Positions 1 through 9,765 are shown, numbered from the stretch's first letter. The stretch is 64,000 bases of DNA from Heliopora coerulea (GCA_030142905.1 JASJOG010000094.1:742501-806500), one strand, 5' to 3'. Notes: generated from the letters alone by a model not told the origin. Program-made: numbers and translations.

Positions 1-67
1 CAGTGATGTCTTTGCATCGAGCTAAACACAAAGGTTCAACGTTCAAATAAAAAAAACGATAAAAGTC

Positions 68-3049
68 TTATCTGCCAAAAAATTCAGGTTGTCTTCTAAC
101 TCTACGAGGATATCTTGACAGCTCCGGCACAGGTTCATCATCTGATGATTCTTGTTCATCTGTGGTCCCTGACGATTCTTCTTCATCTGTGGACCCATCT
201 TTATCTCCATTTTGTTTAGCAGTTCCCCCGAACTTTTTCATAAAGGAGATATGCCGCGTGATGTTCTTCTCTCCTCTTCTTGCAGTCACCGAGCTTCCTT
301 TGATTGATATTACCGTGTATGGTTGAGGGTCATATAACGTAAACAGTTTGTTTTTCTTGCTTTGCCGTACCAAAACTGTATCAGTGACTTGTAGACTTGT
401 TTCCTTCGCCCTACGAGTGTCATCAACATATGTCTTCACTTTCTCTTTTCGTTGTTTCATTCTTTCTTCTACCTTCTTGTTTCTTTCGGCTATGTTAACG
501 GGCGTAGTGTATTGCTCATTGATTGCAGGTACTCCACTGCGAATAACTCGATTAAAAAGCAGTTCTGCTGGAGGCTCACCTGTTGACGTGTGGGGTGTTG
601 CTCTGTAGGAAAGTAGAAATCGGTAGAGGACACATCTCCAATCTTCTCCTTGAATTTTAGCAGCTCGGATTGCCTTGTTCAGTGGCTTCATAAAAGACTC
701 TACTTCCCCATTTGCCTGAGGCCAGGCAGGAGTAACTCGATGGTGGATAATGCGATTTTCTTTAAAATAGTTGTTTAGCTCATAACTGTCAAATGGTGGT
801 CCATTATCTGAGGTTATTTTAGTCGGTAGACCATGAGTGGCAAATATTCTCTCCAGTTTGTTAATGAGTGATGGCGCTGTTGTCGACTTCATTATCTCCA
901 CCTCCGGAAACTTGGAATAGCTGTCGATGAGAACAAATATCATTTCTCCCGTAGGAAAAGGGCCGCAAAAGTCCATGTGTAAATGAGTCCATGGTGTTGA
1001 TGGAGTTGGAGTAATATGCAGTGGAGGGGGTGGCAGAGGATTACCTGTAGCTTGACAAGGAAGACAAGACTTGATAAATTTTTCAATCTGTTTGTCTATA
1101 TTAGGCCACCAAACCTTTGTACGCAACAACTGTTTCATTTTAACAGTTCCTTGGTGCCCATGGTGTGCAATGTTCAAGGTTTTGTCCCTCAAGGCAGATG
1201 GTATAATAATACGATGACCACGTAGCACTACGTTGTTTCTTGTAATAGATAATTCATGGCGTAATCGATAATAAGGCTGTAAGTTGGGCTCGTTATTTGG
1301 CCACTGGTCCGCTTGACATAATGTGATGACCATTTGCAATAGCTCATCCTGCGCTGTTGCTTCTTCAATCTCTGCCATTGTCATAGCTTTTGGTACTGCA
1401 TGTGCAGCGACGAAGTTGACATAGTTACTGGTGCTTGAGGGTAGCGGCATGCGTGATAGAATGTTAGCAGGGTTGTCTGCGTCTTTGCGGTATTTCACAA
1501 CAAAGTCATACTGTTGAAGACGAAGAACCCAACGTTCAATTCTTGCCGTCGGATGCGATTTAGGTGAGAATAAAATTTCTAATGGCTTATGATCGGTAAA
1601 GAGGCGGAATTTTGTGCCAATGAGATACATATGGAAACGCTTGCATCCCCATACCAAAGCCAGGGCCTCCCGCTCCGTTAAGGAATATCGTTGCTCAGTG
1701 TCAGTTAGTGATCTGCTTGCATAGGCGACGTTACGAATTGCGCCATTTTTGTCGATGTTAGAAAGAATTGCTCCTAAACCATAAGGGTTTGCATCCACAG
1801 TTAGTTGTGTTTCTCGCTGTGGGTTGTAATATGCCATGATACAATCTTGAGATATAGCTTCTTTGATGGAGTCAAATGCTTTCTGGTGATTGCTGCTCCA
1901 AGACCAGGGAACTCCTTGGCTAGTAAGCTCACGTAATGGCTGCGTGATGGTAGCAAAATCTCGTAAGAACCGAGAGCAATATGTCGCAAGACCGAGAATA
2001 CTGCGAAATTGACTAATGTTTTCGGGAGTGCTAAATTGTTCGATTGCCGCAACTTTCGCTTGGTCAGCTTTTAAACCCTTTTTTGTGAGATTATAGCCAT
2101 AAAACCAAAGAGAATCTTGAGCAAATAGGCACTTGGATGGATTAACAGTTAGACCACGCTCATGTAGACGAGCAAATAGTGCATGTAAACGCTCGTTGTG
2201 TTCTTGCTCTGTTCGACCCCATAGTATGATGTCAACAGCAATGTTGCGAGTTCCTTGAAGACCACGCAAGGAGTTTTGAATTGCATTCTGAAACACTTCA
2301 CTGGCTGATTTTATGCCAAATGGAAGGCGTTTATACCGGAACAAACCCCGGTGGGTGACAAAAGTAGTGATGGACCTAGCTTCTTTGGTTAGTAGGATCT
2401 GGTGATATCCAGCTCGAAGGTCAATTTTGCTGAACTTTTTTGCATCGGTTAAATCCTCAAGAAGTTCATCGATTGTCGGTATTGAGTGGCGTTCACGTTT
2501 AACAGCAGTATTCACCTGGCGATAGTCACCGCACACTCGAACTTCTTCAGAATTATGTGGTCTGGGGGCCACCACTAAACCACTTACCCAGTCTGTACTC
2601 TCATCTTGTGCAGGTTCAATAATGTCTTTTGCAAGGTAATCGTCAATCCACCCATCCAGTTGCTTGCACAAATGAAAAGGAGTACGTCTGTACATTTGGG
2701 ATACTGGTGTTACTTGAGGGTCAATGTGTAGAGATTGTTCATAGTTTTTTAATTTTCCAATGCCTTCGAAAACGTCTGGGTATTTTCCACGCAGTTTTGT
2801 TTCTATGTCCTTGTGAGCGATGGTATGTTGTGAGTTTGCGACTTTCGGTTCTATTTTTGGCGTTGTTGATTTCCCCACGGTGTCAATATTTTCTTCTTGT
2901 TTCGATGGTGTAACATGTTTGGGTCGCTTATTTCGAACAGATTTCTTGATTGTATTCAGCTTAAGATGAATAATGCCGAGCTCAGTTGACGTAGTACAGC
3001 TTATTAAAGATCCGCAGTTTTGTTGAGTAACGTAAAATGTTGCATAAAA
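68..3049 (-). CDS. pol: Ty3/Gypsy retrotransposon pol (RT-RNase H-integrase), 5' truncated
   Basis: Open frame encoding reverse transcriptase, RNase H and integrase of a Ty3/Gypsy LTR retrotransposon. Numbering residues from the GTG at 2878: RT covers about 60-290 (FSKIDLRAGYHQ with catalytic D153; RLPFGIKSASEVFQ), RNase H about 360-470 (TVDANPYGLG, TEREALALVW, FTDHKPL), integrase zinc site HHGHQG...CLPCQA and a D-D-E core (HMDFCGPF, SDNGPPF, QANGEVE). The frame is open for 57 further codons upstream of 2878 (to 3049), including a protease-side segment QQNCGSLISC, so the GTG is not a real start; gag and most of protease are missing. Where the family has two adjacent aspartates in the RT active site (normally xxDD), this copy reads A-V-D at residues 214-216, one base from Asp, so polymerase activity is probably lost. 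The 3' LTR would lie left of the window. The ORF is broken at about 3050 by a ribozyme-bearing repeat. Confidence 0.93.
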   Translation of the reverse strand, partial: FYATFYVTQQNCGSLISCTTSTELGIIHLKLNTIKKSVRNKRPKHVTPSKQEENIDTVGKSTTPKIEPKVANSQHTIAHKDIETKLRGKYPDVFEGIGKLKNYEQSLHIDPQVTPVSQMYRRTPFHLCKQLDGWIDDYLAKDIIEPAQDESTDWVSGLVVAPRPHNSEEVRVCGDYRQVNTAVKRERHSIPTIDELLEDLTDAKKFSKIDLRAGYHQILLTKEARSITTFVTHRGLFRYKRLPFGIKSASEVFQNAIQNSLRGLQGTRNIAVDIILWGRTEQEHNERLHALFARLHERGLTVNPSKCLFAQDSLWFYGYNLTKKGLKADQAKVAAIEQFSTPENISQFRSILGLATYCSRFLRDFATITQPLRELTSQGVPWSWSSNHQKAFDSIKEAISQDCIMAYYNPQRETQLTVDANPYGLGAILSNIDKNGAIRNVAYASRSLTDTEQRYSLTEREALALVWGCKRFHMYLIGTKFRLFTDHKPLEILFSPKSHPTARIERWVLRLQQYDFVVKYRKDADNPANILSRMPLPSSTSNYVNFVAAHAVPKAMTMAEIEEATAQDELLQMVITLCQADQWPNNEPNLQPYYRLRHELSITRNNVVLRGHRIIIPSALRDKTLNIAHHGHQGTVKMKQLLRTKVWWPNIDKQIEKFIKSCLPCQATGNPLPPPPLHITPTPSTPWTHLHMDFCGPFPTGEMIFVLIDSYSKFPEVEIMKSTTAPSLINKLERIFATHGLPTKITSDNGPPFDSYELNNYFKENRIIHHRVTPAWPQANGEVESFMKPLNKAIRAAKIQGEDWRCVLYRFLLSYRATPHTSTGEPPAELLFNRVIRSGVPAINEQYTTPVNIAERNKKVEERMKQRKEKVKTYVDDTRRAKETSLQVTDTVLVRQSKKNKLFTLYDPQPYTVISIKGSSVTARRGEKNITRHISFMKKFGGTAKQNGDKDGSTDEEESSGTTDEQESSDDEPVPELSRYPRRVRRQPEFFGR

Positions 3050-3240
3050 TAAAACATATTCCGAAGAATAAAGTCATCTTGAGAACTCAAGATATGAGTC
3101 AATGCATAATAAAACTATTGTTGAAACTGTGATATTTCGACTTTATTCCAAAGTCATCTTCAGACAGAATGATAATTACAAAACATGCCAGAGTCTATAT
3201 ACAGGAGGTGTGATGACATCATTGAGACAGAATTAGGAAA
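3050..3240 (-). repeat. Penelope-like terminal repeat fragment (ribozyme-bearing)
   Basis: About 190 bp separating the truncated Gypsy from the truncated BEL element. It shares an arm, recognisable by eye from AAAACATATTCCGAA through the TTTCGACTTTATT motif to GTCTATATACAG, with the palindromic insertion at 57913-58426. It contains one intact hammerhead-like core on the - strand. No coding sequence is present, so this is a solo terminus. Assignment to Penelope-like elements rests on the hammerhead-like motif, which is known from Penelope-like elements. Confidence 0.6.
3127..3167 (-). ncRNA. Hammerhead-ribozyme-like motif 1
   Basis: Read on the - strand: stem I strand CTGT, core CTGAAGA (fits CUGANGA), stem II GACTTT...AAAGTC, then GAAA, a minimal stem III/cleavage segment TATC, and the partner stem I strand ACAG. 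All conserved core nucleotides are present and CTGT pairs with ACAG. The 41-nt layout matches the very short stem III hammerheads described for Penelope-like retroelements. Self-cleavage is an inference. Confidence 0.6.
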
Positions 3241-3252
3241 CACTACCAGTAA

Positions 3253-5742
3253 TCCCAGTGGCTTCCTGCTATTCCCGAAGAAGATCGAGCACGCGAGGTC
3301 ACCATAAACGATGGCCAGAGCCCAATCAGCAAAACCCTTGGAATCGCCTGGAGTAGCCTGGAAGATGTATTCAAGATTCTAACTACAGAAGTATCTAGAT
3401 TACAGATAACGAAGAGAAACATTTTAAGAAAGATCGCGACAATCTTCGACCCACTGGGATTTATCAGTCCGTTCATCGTCATTGCCAAAATATTACTCCA
3501 GGAGCTGTGGGCAAGAGGTTATGGATGGGATGACGAGATAAGAGATGAGATGGCCCGGAGAATCGAAAAATGGTTTGACCAGCTGACTAACCTGGGTACC
3601 GTGACGATTCCTCGCTGTCTACGCGATGCCAAACCGATCATATCTAAACAGATCATAACATTCGTCGATGCTTCTCGAGAAGCATATGGTACCTCAGTAT
3701 ACATCCGACACGAATATGAGGACAATCAGGTCACCTGCCGATTGGTGACGTCAAAAACCAAGGTTGCACCACTTACTCCGACGACCATACCAAGACTGGA
3801 ACTCATGGGAGCCGTCCTGGGATTGAGATTAACACAGTCAGCCATCCAAGTATTGGAGATTCCTATGCAGGAAGTAACCTTCTACTCAGATAGTAACGAC
3901 GTTCTCTGGTGGATTCGTGGAAGAGGTAAAGACTTTCGACCCTTCGTAGCGAACCGAATTGGTGAGATCCAGAATAACTCGGATCCGTCACAGTGGCAAC
4001 ACGTTCCTACACACCAAAACCCAGCGGACTTGTGTACAAGGGGCTTAAGTCCATCAGACCTAGCTGAATGCTCGTTGTGGTGGGAAGGACCAGATTGGTT
4101 AACAAGAGATCGTGTTCATTGGCCAAAAATGAAGTTAGAAAATAGTCCTAAAGTAAGTAAAGAGGAGAGATCACCACCGAAGAGAAATATGGATACAGTT
4201 ACGACCCTGGCAATCCATACTGCTACAAAGTCCAAATGTAACAGCAACTCAGAAAAGTCAGATTGGAGGCTAGATCCAAAGCGGTTTTCAAATTGGTCGT
4301 GGCTAATCCGAGTACAAGCTAGAGTTCGGAGAGTTTTGTTTAACATGCACAACAGTGGTCATAAACGAACAGCAGAGGACCCGACTCCAGAAGAACTTAG
4401 GGAAGCCGAAGAGGAAATCATCCGTTCAGCCCAACGCGAAGCCTTTGCCAAAGATTACCAAGCCATTAAAGATGGTAAACCAGTATCACCGAAAAGCCAG
4501 CTTGTCAAGTTGAGTCCCAGAATTGACGAAGACAGGATTATTCGTTCCGATGGTCGCCTTAAGTTTGCAGAGCAACTTCCATACGACGTACGATTCCCAA
4601 TCATTCTTCCAAGAAGCCATTGGATTACAAAACTAATTGTGAAGCATTATCACGAGAAGGCCAACCACGCCGCTGGTGTTAATTTTATTCTTAGCCAAAT
4701 AAACGTGAGATATTGGATCATTGCTGCACGCGAAGAAATCCGTGAGTGGGAGAATCAGTGCTATGGGTGCAAAAGAAGACGAAACAAGCCAGTCAATCAA
4801 ATCATGGCATCGCTTCCGATGGTCAGATTGCGATTCACCTACCGTGCCTTCGATCAATGTGGAGTAGACTTCGCGGGTCCATTTCTTACCGTTCAAGGAC
4901 GTGGAAAGACGCGACAGAAAGGATGGCAGTGTGTGTTTACCTGTTTATCGATCCGAGCAGTACACCTGGAAATGGCATGGAAATTGGATACCGACGCATT
5001 CCTTAATGCATTTACTCGATTTACCAGCAGAAGAGGTGTTCCCAAAGAAGTTGTAAGTGACCATGGAACAAATTTCGTTGGAGCCGTTAACGAATTGAAG
5101 GAGCTTACGGGTCAGCTGGACCAAGAAAAGATCAAACGGAAGACTTCCACGAAAGGTGTGCGATGGCTTTTCAACCCGCCGGCTGCACCACATTTTGGAG
5201 GAGCCCATGAAATTATGGTGAAGGCAGCCAAAAAAGCAGTTTACGCAGTATTGGGCAAGAGTGAGATCAACGATGAAGAACTGATCACCATTTTTGCAGG
5301 GGCGGAGAGTCTTCTGAATTCGCGGCCCCTTACCTATCAGTCATCAAATGTACGAGATATAGTTCCGCTGACTCCGAATCACTTTTTACACGGCCAGATG
5401 GGAGGTCAATTTGCCCCTGAGTCAGTAGAAACAACTGGATTTCGTCCTCGACAGCGGTGGAGAAAGGTTCAACACCTAATTTCGTTGGTATGGCGGAGAT
5501 GGTTAAAAGAATATCTACCTATGTTAACCACCAGACCAAAGTGGACAGAAGAGGTTAAAGATTTACAGGACGGTGATGTAGTGATCGTTGCGCAGTCAGG
5601 ACTTCCGAGAGGACATTGGCCTTTGGGCCGAATTATCGCTCTGTATCCTGGCAGAGATGGGCATCACAGAGTAGCAAAAGTGCAGTGTGGCGACAAAACG
5701 CTTATGCGGCCCGTTCATAAATTAGTTCCTCTGGACAGATAA
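3253..5742 (+). CDS. pol: BEL/Pao retrotransposon pol, 3' part (RNase H-integrase), 5' truncated
   Basis: Open from just after an in-frame TAA at 3250-3252 to 5742, about 829 codons; the first ATG of the longest Met-initiated frame (3550) is internal and not the true start. The segment IFDPLGFISPF followed by ILLQELW is the signature of the Pao-type pol region after the RT. Next come an RNase H-like part (TFVDASREAYG, FYSDSNDVLWW), the integrase zinc site HYHEKANH...CYGC, an intact D-D-E core (QCGVDFAGPF, VVSDHGTNF, HFGGAHEIM) and the usual C-terminal domain after integrase (DGDVVIVAQ, RGHWPLGRI). Gag, protease and RT are absent. No stop or frameshift interrupts the remaining frame, so truncation rather than decay inactivated this copy. 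Confidence 0.93.
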   Translation, partial: SQWLPAIPEEDRAREVTINDGQSPISKTLGIAWSSLEDVFKILTTEVSRLQITKRNILRKIATIFDPLGFISPFIVIAKILLQELWARGYGWDDEIRDEMARRIEKWFDQLTNLGTVTIPRCLRDAKPIISKQIITFVDASREAYGTSVYIRHEYEDNQVTCRLVTSKTKVAPLTPTTIPRLELMGAVLGLRLTQSAIQVLEIPMQEVTFYSDSNDVLWWIRGRGKDFRPFVANRIGEIQNNSDPSQWQHVPTHQNPADLCTRGLSPSDLAECSLWWEGPDWLTRDRVHWPKMKLENSPKVSKEERSPPKRNMDTVTTLAIHTATKSKCNSNSEKSDWRLDPKRFSNWSWLIRVQARVRRVLFNMHNSGHKRTAEDPTPEELREAEEEIIRSAQREAFAKDYQAIKDGKPVSPKSQLVKLSPRIDEDRIIRSDGRLKFAEQLPYDVRFPIILPRSHWITKLIVKHYHEKANHAAGVNFILSQINVRYWIIAAREEIREWENQCYGCKRRRNKPVNQIMASLPMVRLRFTYRAFDQCGVDFAGPFLTVQGRGKTRQKGWQCVFTCLSIRAVHLEMAWKLDTDAFLNAFTRFTSRRGVPKEVVSDHGTNFVGAVNELKELTGQLDQEKIKRKTSTKGVRWLFNPPAAPHFGGAHEIMVKAAKKAVYAVLGKSEINDEELITIFAGAESLLNSRPLTYQSSNVRDIVPLTPNHFLHGQMGGQFAPESVETTGFRPRQRWRKVQHLISLVWRRWLKEYLPMLTTRPKWTEEVKDLQDGDVVIVAQSGLPRGHWPLGRIIALYPGRDGHHRVAKVQCGDKTLMRPVHKLVPLDR

Positions 5743-5792
5743 GAACTTAAAGTATTGTATTTTTGTTGCACACTAGGACTAGAATCTCCCAG

Positions 5793-5981
5793 TGTGGGGA
5801 GGGGGAATGTTCAGGAGAATAATTAGGCTTTTCTATAATTTGTTTACGGTCGAGTAAAAGGACTGGGTAGTAGAACAAAATGGCGCGAGATGAGCGGAGG
5901 AGTTAAAATTCATGTTATTTGTTTTGGTTAAATAAAATAAATTAATTTCAAATATCGGGTAGAGCTATCGTCTTCCCAACA
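5793..5981 (+). repeat. BEL polypurine tract and probable 3' LTR
   Basis: Fifty bases after the BEL pol stop there is a purine run GTGGGGAGGGGGAA (about 5794-5807), the expected plus-strand primer. The LTR would begin TGTTCAGGAG at 5808 and end ...CCCAACA at 5981 (174 bp, TG...CA), with TAAATAAAATAAA inside as a possible polyadenylation signal. There is no second LTR in the window to confirm the ends, because the 5' half of the element is gone. Confidence 0.5.
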
Positions 5982-6530
5982 TATTTATATACGCCTCTCT
6001 AAAGTGTCACATATGTATATCTATTATTTTAATAACAACCCTTAACTACAACTTCCGCCCAAATCCTCATGCTCCAATTATCTGATTGGCTACTGTCACA
6101 TGACGTCACAACAGCAAACAGACTTAGTGTATACATTTAGAATAAGCCCCCCTCTCTATTAAGCCCCCCCTCTTTATTAAGCCCCCCTTATTAGTGTTCG
6201 AAAAAAATAAGCCCCCCGGGGGCTAAATACAGAAATTATGGTATGTGGACAACGATGAACAATAGGGAAACAAATCATTGTCAGTGTGTCTGATGTATGT
6301 GTCCTCATATTTTATCATTGTTCTGCAAAATCGCAGGTTTAGACTTCTGACTGATCGTTTATTCTTTTGAATGGGAGTGAGTTTAGAATGCAAGAAGTTA
6401 CGGCAGCCCAGTGGCTGATGTAACGAGTCACAGTTACTTTTCAGCAAATTTCGCAACTAGTTCCAGTTCCTTTATCCAGAAATATAACTAGTTAGCGTTG
6501 CGGTTACTCAAAAAAGAAATGATTACTGGT
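5982..6530. repeat. Non-coding spacer with C-rich short tandem repeat (6144-6220)
   Basis: No supportable gene. Positions about 6144-6220 hold four imperfect copies of a roughly 20-bp unit AATAAGCCCCCCTCT with variable C runs. The rest is unremarkable AT-rich spacer. Confidence 0.55.
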
Positions 6531-6951
6531 CAGTGCCTCTTTTAACTATATAATTGGGAGGGCCAAGGCCCCCCAGTCCCCCTTCAGCCCCCGGATTAAT
6601 TTTGGCCCCCCAGGAAAAGTCCCTTCATTCTGAAGTACAAACAAATGAGCAAAAAATAAAACAATAAAAATGTAAATTATAAAAGGGAAAAAATGTAAAT
6701 TATAAAAGGGAAATTTCGGACTTAGGCTGAAATGGATAAAGCATGGATGCATTATATGATGCGGCCACTCGCACCCTTGAAAAAGCTAATGTCTAAGACC
6801 ACTGACCACAAGGATCGTCGGCCCTGGAAACAACAATGGCGTCTGTATCTCGTGCATGTAGTTGGTTTAGAGCACAGTAAGCCAACATTTTTTTGCTACG
6901 AAGGTCCCTTTTAGTGAACGCCCCCCGGAAAAATCCTTAAAAGAGGCCCTG
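6531..6951. mobile_element. hAT-type MITE
   Basis: 421-bp element with 15-bp terminal inverted repeats CAGTGCCTCTTTTAA / CAGGGCCTCTTTTAA (one mismatch) and flanking direct repeats TTACTGGT (6523-6530) and TTACTGGC (6952-6959), 7 of 8 bases identical. CAGNG termini with an 8-bp target duplication are the hAT signature. No transposase is encoded; short ORFs inside are chance frames. Confidence 0.75.
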
Positions 6952-7513
6952 TTACTGGCAACTAATTACTTGTAACCTAAGTTGCTAACAGCAGTGAGTA
7001 TACTATAGACAAAGGTGACTCGGTTCATATTAAAAAATCGAAAACCGAAAACTTTCCGGAAAAAATCCCCCAAAACCAAATGAACCAACTTTTTTAACGT
7101 GTCTGAAACTACAGTTAAAAAAATATGATGCGGACGTTAGTTACAAAGACAACCGTAATAGAAGTAATCAACTATGACCGTAATACAGAACAAGTATGAC
7201 AAACATATTAATTACAACGAAGTCAATGAAAGGAAGACACTCCTACGGCTCTAACGGCTAACAAGCAAACAACTCATAAATTCTCTGCATGGGACACAAG
7301 CATATCGACTCTATCTGGCTTCAGCTGTGATATCTTGTCCTTCATGGACCGCATGGAAATTTTGTACACTTCCGATTCCTCTGCTCTTTCAGCTTTCTTG
7401 AAGAAAATCCAAACGGGCTCATGTGGTTGAACTTATTTGAAGAAAGTGTTCAACAACTACGAGCGAGTATGTTTTGTTTGTGACTTTAGGTCAACACTGA
7501 AATGTCAAATGCC
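6952..7513. other. Spacer without recognised gene
   Basis: About 560 bp with no convincing coding or structured element on either strand. Confidence 0.5.
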
Positions 7514-7549
7514 AAAAATGTACGCGACATGTTTGAGGAAGTTGATCGT

Positions 7550-7589
7550 CCAGGTTAGTGTAGTCTTGAGAAAGACTACACTAACCTGG
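7550..7589. repeat. Perfect 18-bp-stem hairpin replacing the ribozyme end of the left arm
   Basis: CCAGGTTAGTGTAGTCTT, a 4-nt loop GAGA, then the exact reverse complement. In the right arm the same place reads through the GAAA part of the hammerhead motif and one copy of this sequence. In the left arm about 35 bp including GAAA are lost and a short inverted copy of the terminus stands instead. Confidence 0.85.
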
Positions 7590-7761
7590 CGGCGGTCATC
7601 TTCAGAGTCAAAAGGAGAGTAAATGTCACGTTCGCCTGTATTTGTATCTGGCTCGTGCGTGATAAGTGGGCGGTCGTATTAGTCATGGAGGTGTGATAGT
7701 TGGTGAGAAACAATGGGTGTGGTTGTGTAGGTGTTAATTATCAGTTTGTCGAAGTGTAAGT

Positions 7762-8259
7762 CTATTGGCTGCTCGCACGTATGACTTTGTGATTTAGTCG
7801 TTTGTAAGGTCCCGGTAATTGTTGTGATCGGTTTAATGGATTTTGTTCTAAGTTCGTATACCAACTTTCTAGTGTGAGTCGCTGTTTGTAGTTGGTGCTG
7901 TACGTAATGCATTTTGCCGATTCCCAGTCAATGTTGTGTTTGGTTTGTCGGTGGTGTTCGGCAATGTGGTCGGTTTTGTCTCCGTTTTTTGTCGCTCGTT
8001 TGTGTTCTGTGAGTCGTATATTTAAGTTTCTGCTAGTCTCACCTATATAAGTGGCTTGGCAGTCGGAGCAATTAATTTTGTAAACTGCACCTTGTCTTTC
8101 GTGTGGTTGTTCTCTGTCCTTAACGTTAGTCAGTACATGTCGTCAAGTTGTGATCGGTTTGTGCGCTACTCGTATGTTGTATGGTCGTAAGATACGCGAG
8201 ATAATCTCAGACGTACCTTTTATGTAGGGTATCGTTGCTGTAGTTGTTGTCGGACTGTT
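7762..8259 (-). pseudogene. Penelope-like GIY-YIG endonuclease fragment (left arm)
   Basis: Mirror copy of the right-arm fragment, ending at TAG 7764-7762. It carries the GIY-YIG hallmarks VYKINCSDCQATYIGE and LTEHKRA. It shares the in-frame TGA (complement of 8143-8145) with the right arm. The 5' part, including all of the RT, is absent, so no functional protein is expected. Confidence 0.8.
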
Positions 8260-8277
8260 CATGAACGCGACGAAAAC

Positions 8278-8775
8278 AACAGTCCGACAACAACTACAGC
8301 AACGATACCCTACATAAAAGGTACGTCTGAGATTATCTCGCGTATCTTACGACCATACAACATACGAGTAGCGCACAAACCGATCACAACTTGACGACAT
8401 GTACTGACTAACGTTAAGGACAGAGAACAACCACACGAAAGACAAGGTGCAGTTTACAAAATTAATTGCTCCGACTGCCAAGCCACTTATATAGGTGAGA
8501 CTAGCAGAAACTTAAATATACGACTCACAGAACACAAACGAGCGACAAAAAACGGAGACAAAACCGACCACATTGCCGAACACCACCGACAAACCAAACA
8601 CAACATTGACTGGGAATCGGCAAAATGCATTACGTACAGCACCAACTACAAACAGCGACTCACACTAGAAAGTTGGTATACGAACTTAGAACAAAATCCA
8701 TTAAACCGATCACAACAATTACCGGGACCTTACAAACGACTAAATCACAAAGTCAAACGTGCGAGCAGCCAATAG
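8278..8775 (+). pseudogene. Penelope-like GIY-YIG endonuclease fragment (right arm)
   Basis: Encodes the C-terminal GIY-YIG nuclease of a Penelope-like element: CSDCQATYIGETSRN (the GIY-YIG strand), RLTEHKRA, and a tail ending RASSQ before TAG 8773-8775. A premature TGA at 8392-8394 interrupts the linker just upstream, in a region that in relatives reads through into the nuclease. The RT is missing. Open frames of 77 residues in another frame, conserved in both arms, are shadows of this sequence. Confidence 0.82.
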
Positions 8776-8927
8776 ACTTACACTTCGACAAACTGATAAT
8801 TAACACCTACACAACCACACCCATTGTTTCTCACCAACTATCACACCTCCATGACTAATACGACCGCCCACTTATCACGCACGAGCCAGATACAAATACA
8901 GGCGAACGTGACATTTACTCTCCTTTT

Positions 8928-8970
8928 GACTCTGAAGATGACCGCCGCTAAGGCTATCGAAACGTCAGTC
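8928..8970 (+). ncRNA. Hammerhead-ribozyme-like motif 2 (right arm terminus)
   Basis: GACT, then CTGAAGA, an imperfect stem II (TGACCGCC...GGCTATC), GAAA, CGTC and AGTC. GACT pairs with AGTC as stem I, and GAAACGTC is the classic short-stem-III hammerhead segment. It lies about 150 bp downstream of the endonuclease stop, the expected place in a Penelope-like element. Confidence 0.65.
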
Positions 8971-9078
8971 ACTTCAGCCAACAGTCTTTCTCAAGACTAC
9001 ACTAACCTGGACGATCAACTTCCTCAAACATGTCACGATTCTCTCAGGTTCAAACCATTTACTTTAAAAATGTACGCG

Positions 9079-9730
9079 TCATGGTCTGACTGAGCACCGA
9101 TGAGTCACACACCATTTTGCTTGAGTCTGTCTCCGCCGAGGTCCGCTTCTTTTTTGAGACAATCAAATTTCGTCGTCATTTGATCCGATCCGATCCGATC
9201 CGCGTAGCTATGACTCTATCCGTGGCATCGGGGCCTTTCGAACGAGAGAGAAGCAAAGACGCGTTATTTAAAACGTGTCTGTTATAATTTGAACTGTTGT
9301 AGCTTGCATTAGTAATGCTATTGTGGAGAAATATAGATTTTCGTACGATTTTTTTCCGTTTGTTCGCTGGAAGGAACACCGATTGAACTGGTTTTCAAAA
9401 AATATTGGGGTTTTTTCAGTTATTTTTTGAGCCGGACTGAAAAGAGGATTGACAAGGGTGCGAAGATGCAAATTGCCAAACTGAGAAATAGGGCTACCAA
9501 GAAATTTCTGCATGGATTCATTTCCCATTTCAGTTTCAGGCCGGGACCCGTGATCGGGGATTTTTTTCAACCTGGTCAGCCGTGCTGAATTTCCGAGTCC
9601 GAGATGAAACTTTCCCATGTAATCAGCCCATAAGACCGCAATTGAGCTACTTTCTAAAACTAGTTCTGGCTATTTTGGATTATTTTATAAGGTGGCTCCG
9701 GCTGGTTCTGTACACAGCAATCTGGCGAAC
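9079..9730. other. Spacer with short GATCC repeat
   Basis: No gene recognised. A short (GATCC)n run lies at about 9181-9202. Confidence 0.5.

Positions 9731-9765
<35 letters not shown>

Larger units (their letters stand above)
7514..9078. mobile_element. Palindromic Penelope-like insertion with 13-bp flanking direct repeats
   Basis: Two inverted copies of a Penelope-like 3' end: left arm 7526-8259 (-), right arm 8278-9034 (+), separated by only 18 bp (8260-8277). Each arm holds the GIY-YIG endonuclease end of the polyprotein and its downstream terminus. The arms are nearly identical over about 700 bp and share the same in-frame TGA. The whole is flanked by AAAAATGTACGCG at 7514-7526 and 9066-9078, a likely target-site duplication. 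The duplication abuts the left arm but is separated from the right arm by about 31 bp. The left arm differs at its outer end, where the ribozyme 3' half is replaced by a hairpin. Confidence 0.8.

Noticed and set aside
4945..5208. Antisense ORFs over the BEL pol (e.g. 4633-4896 and 4945-5208)
   Set aside because: Shadows of a strongly supported coding frame on the opposite strand.
7679..8858. Two identical-looking 77-codon ORFs (7679-7912 and 8625-8858), conserved in both arms
   Set aside because: They are the same out-of-frame shadow of the GIY-YIG sequence; the conserved motifs lie in another frame, and conservation merely reflects the recent palindrome.
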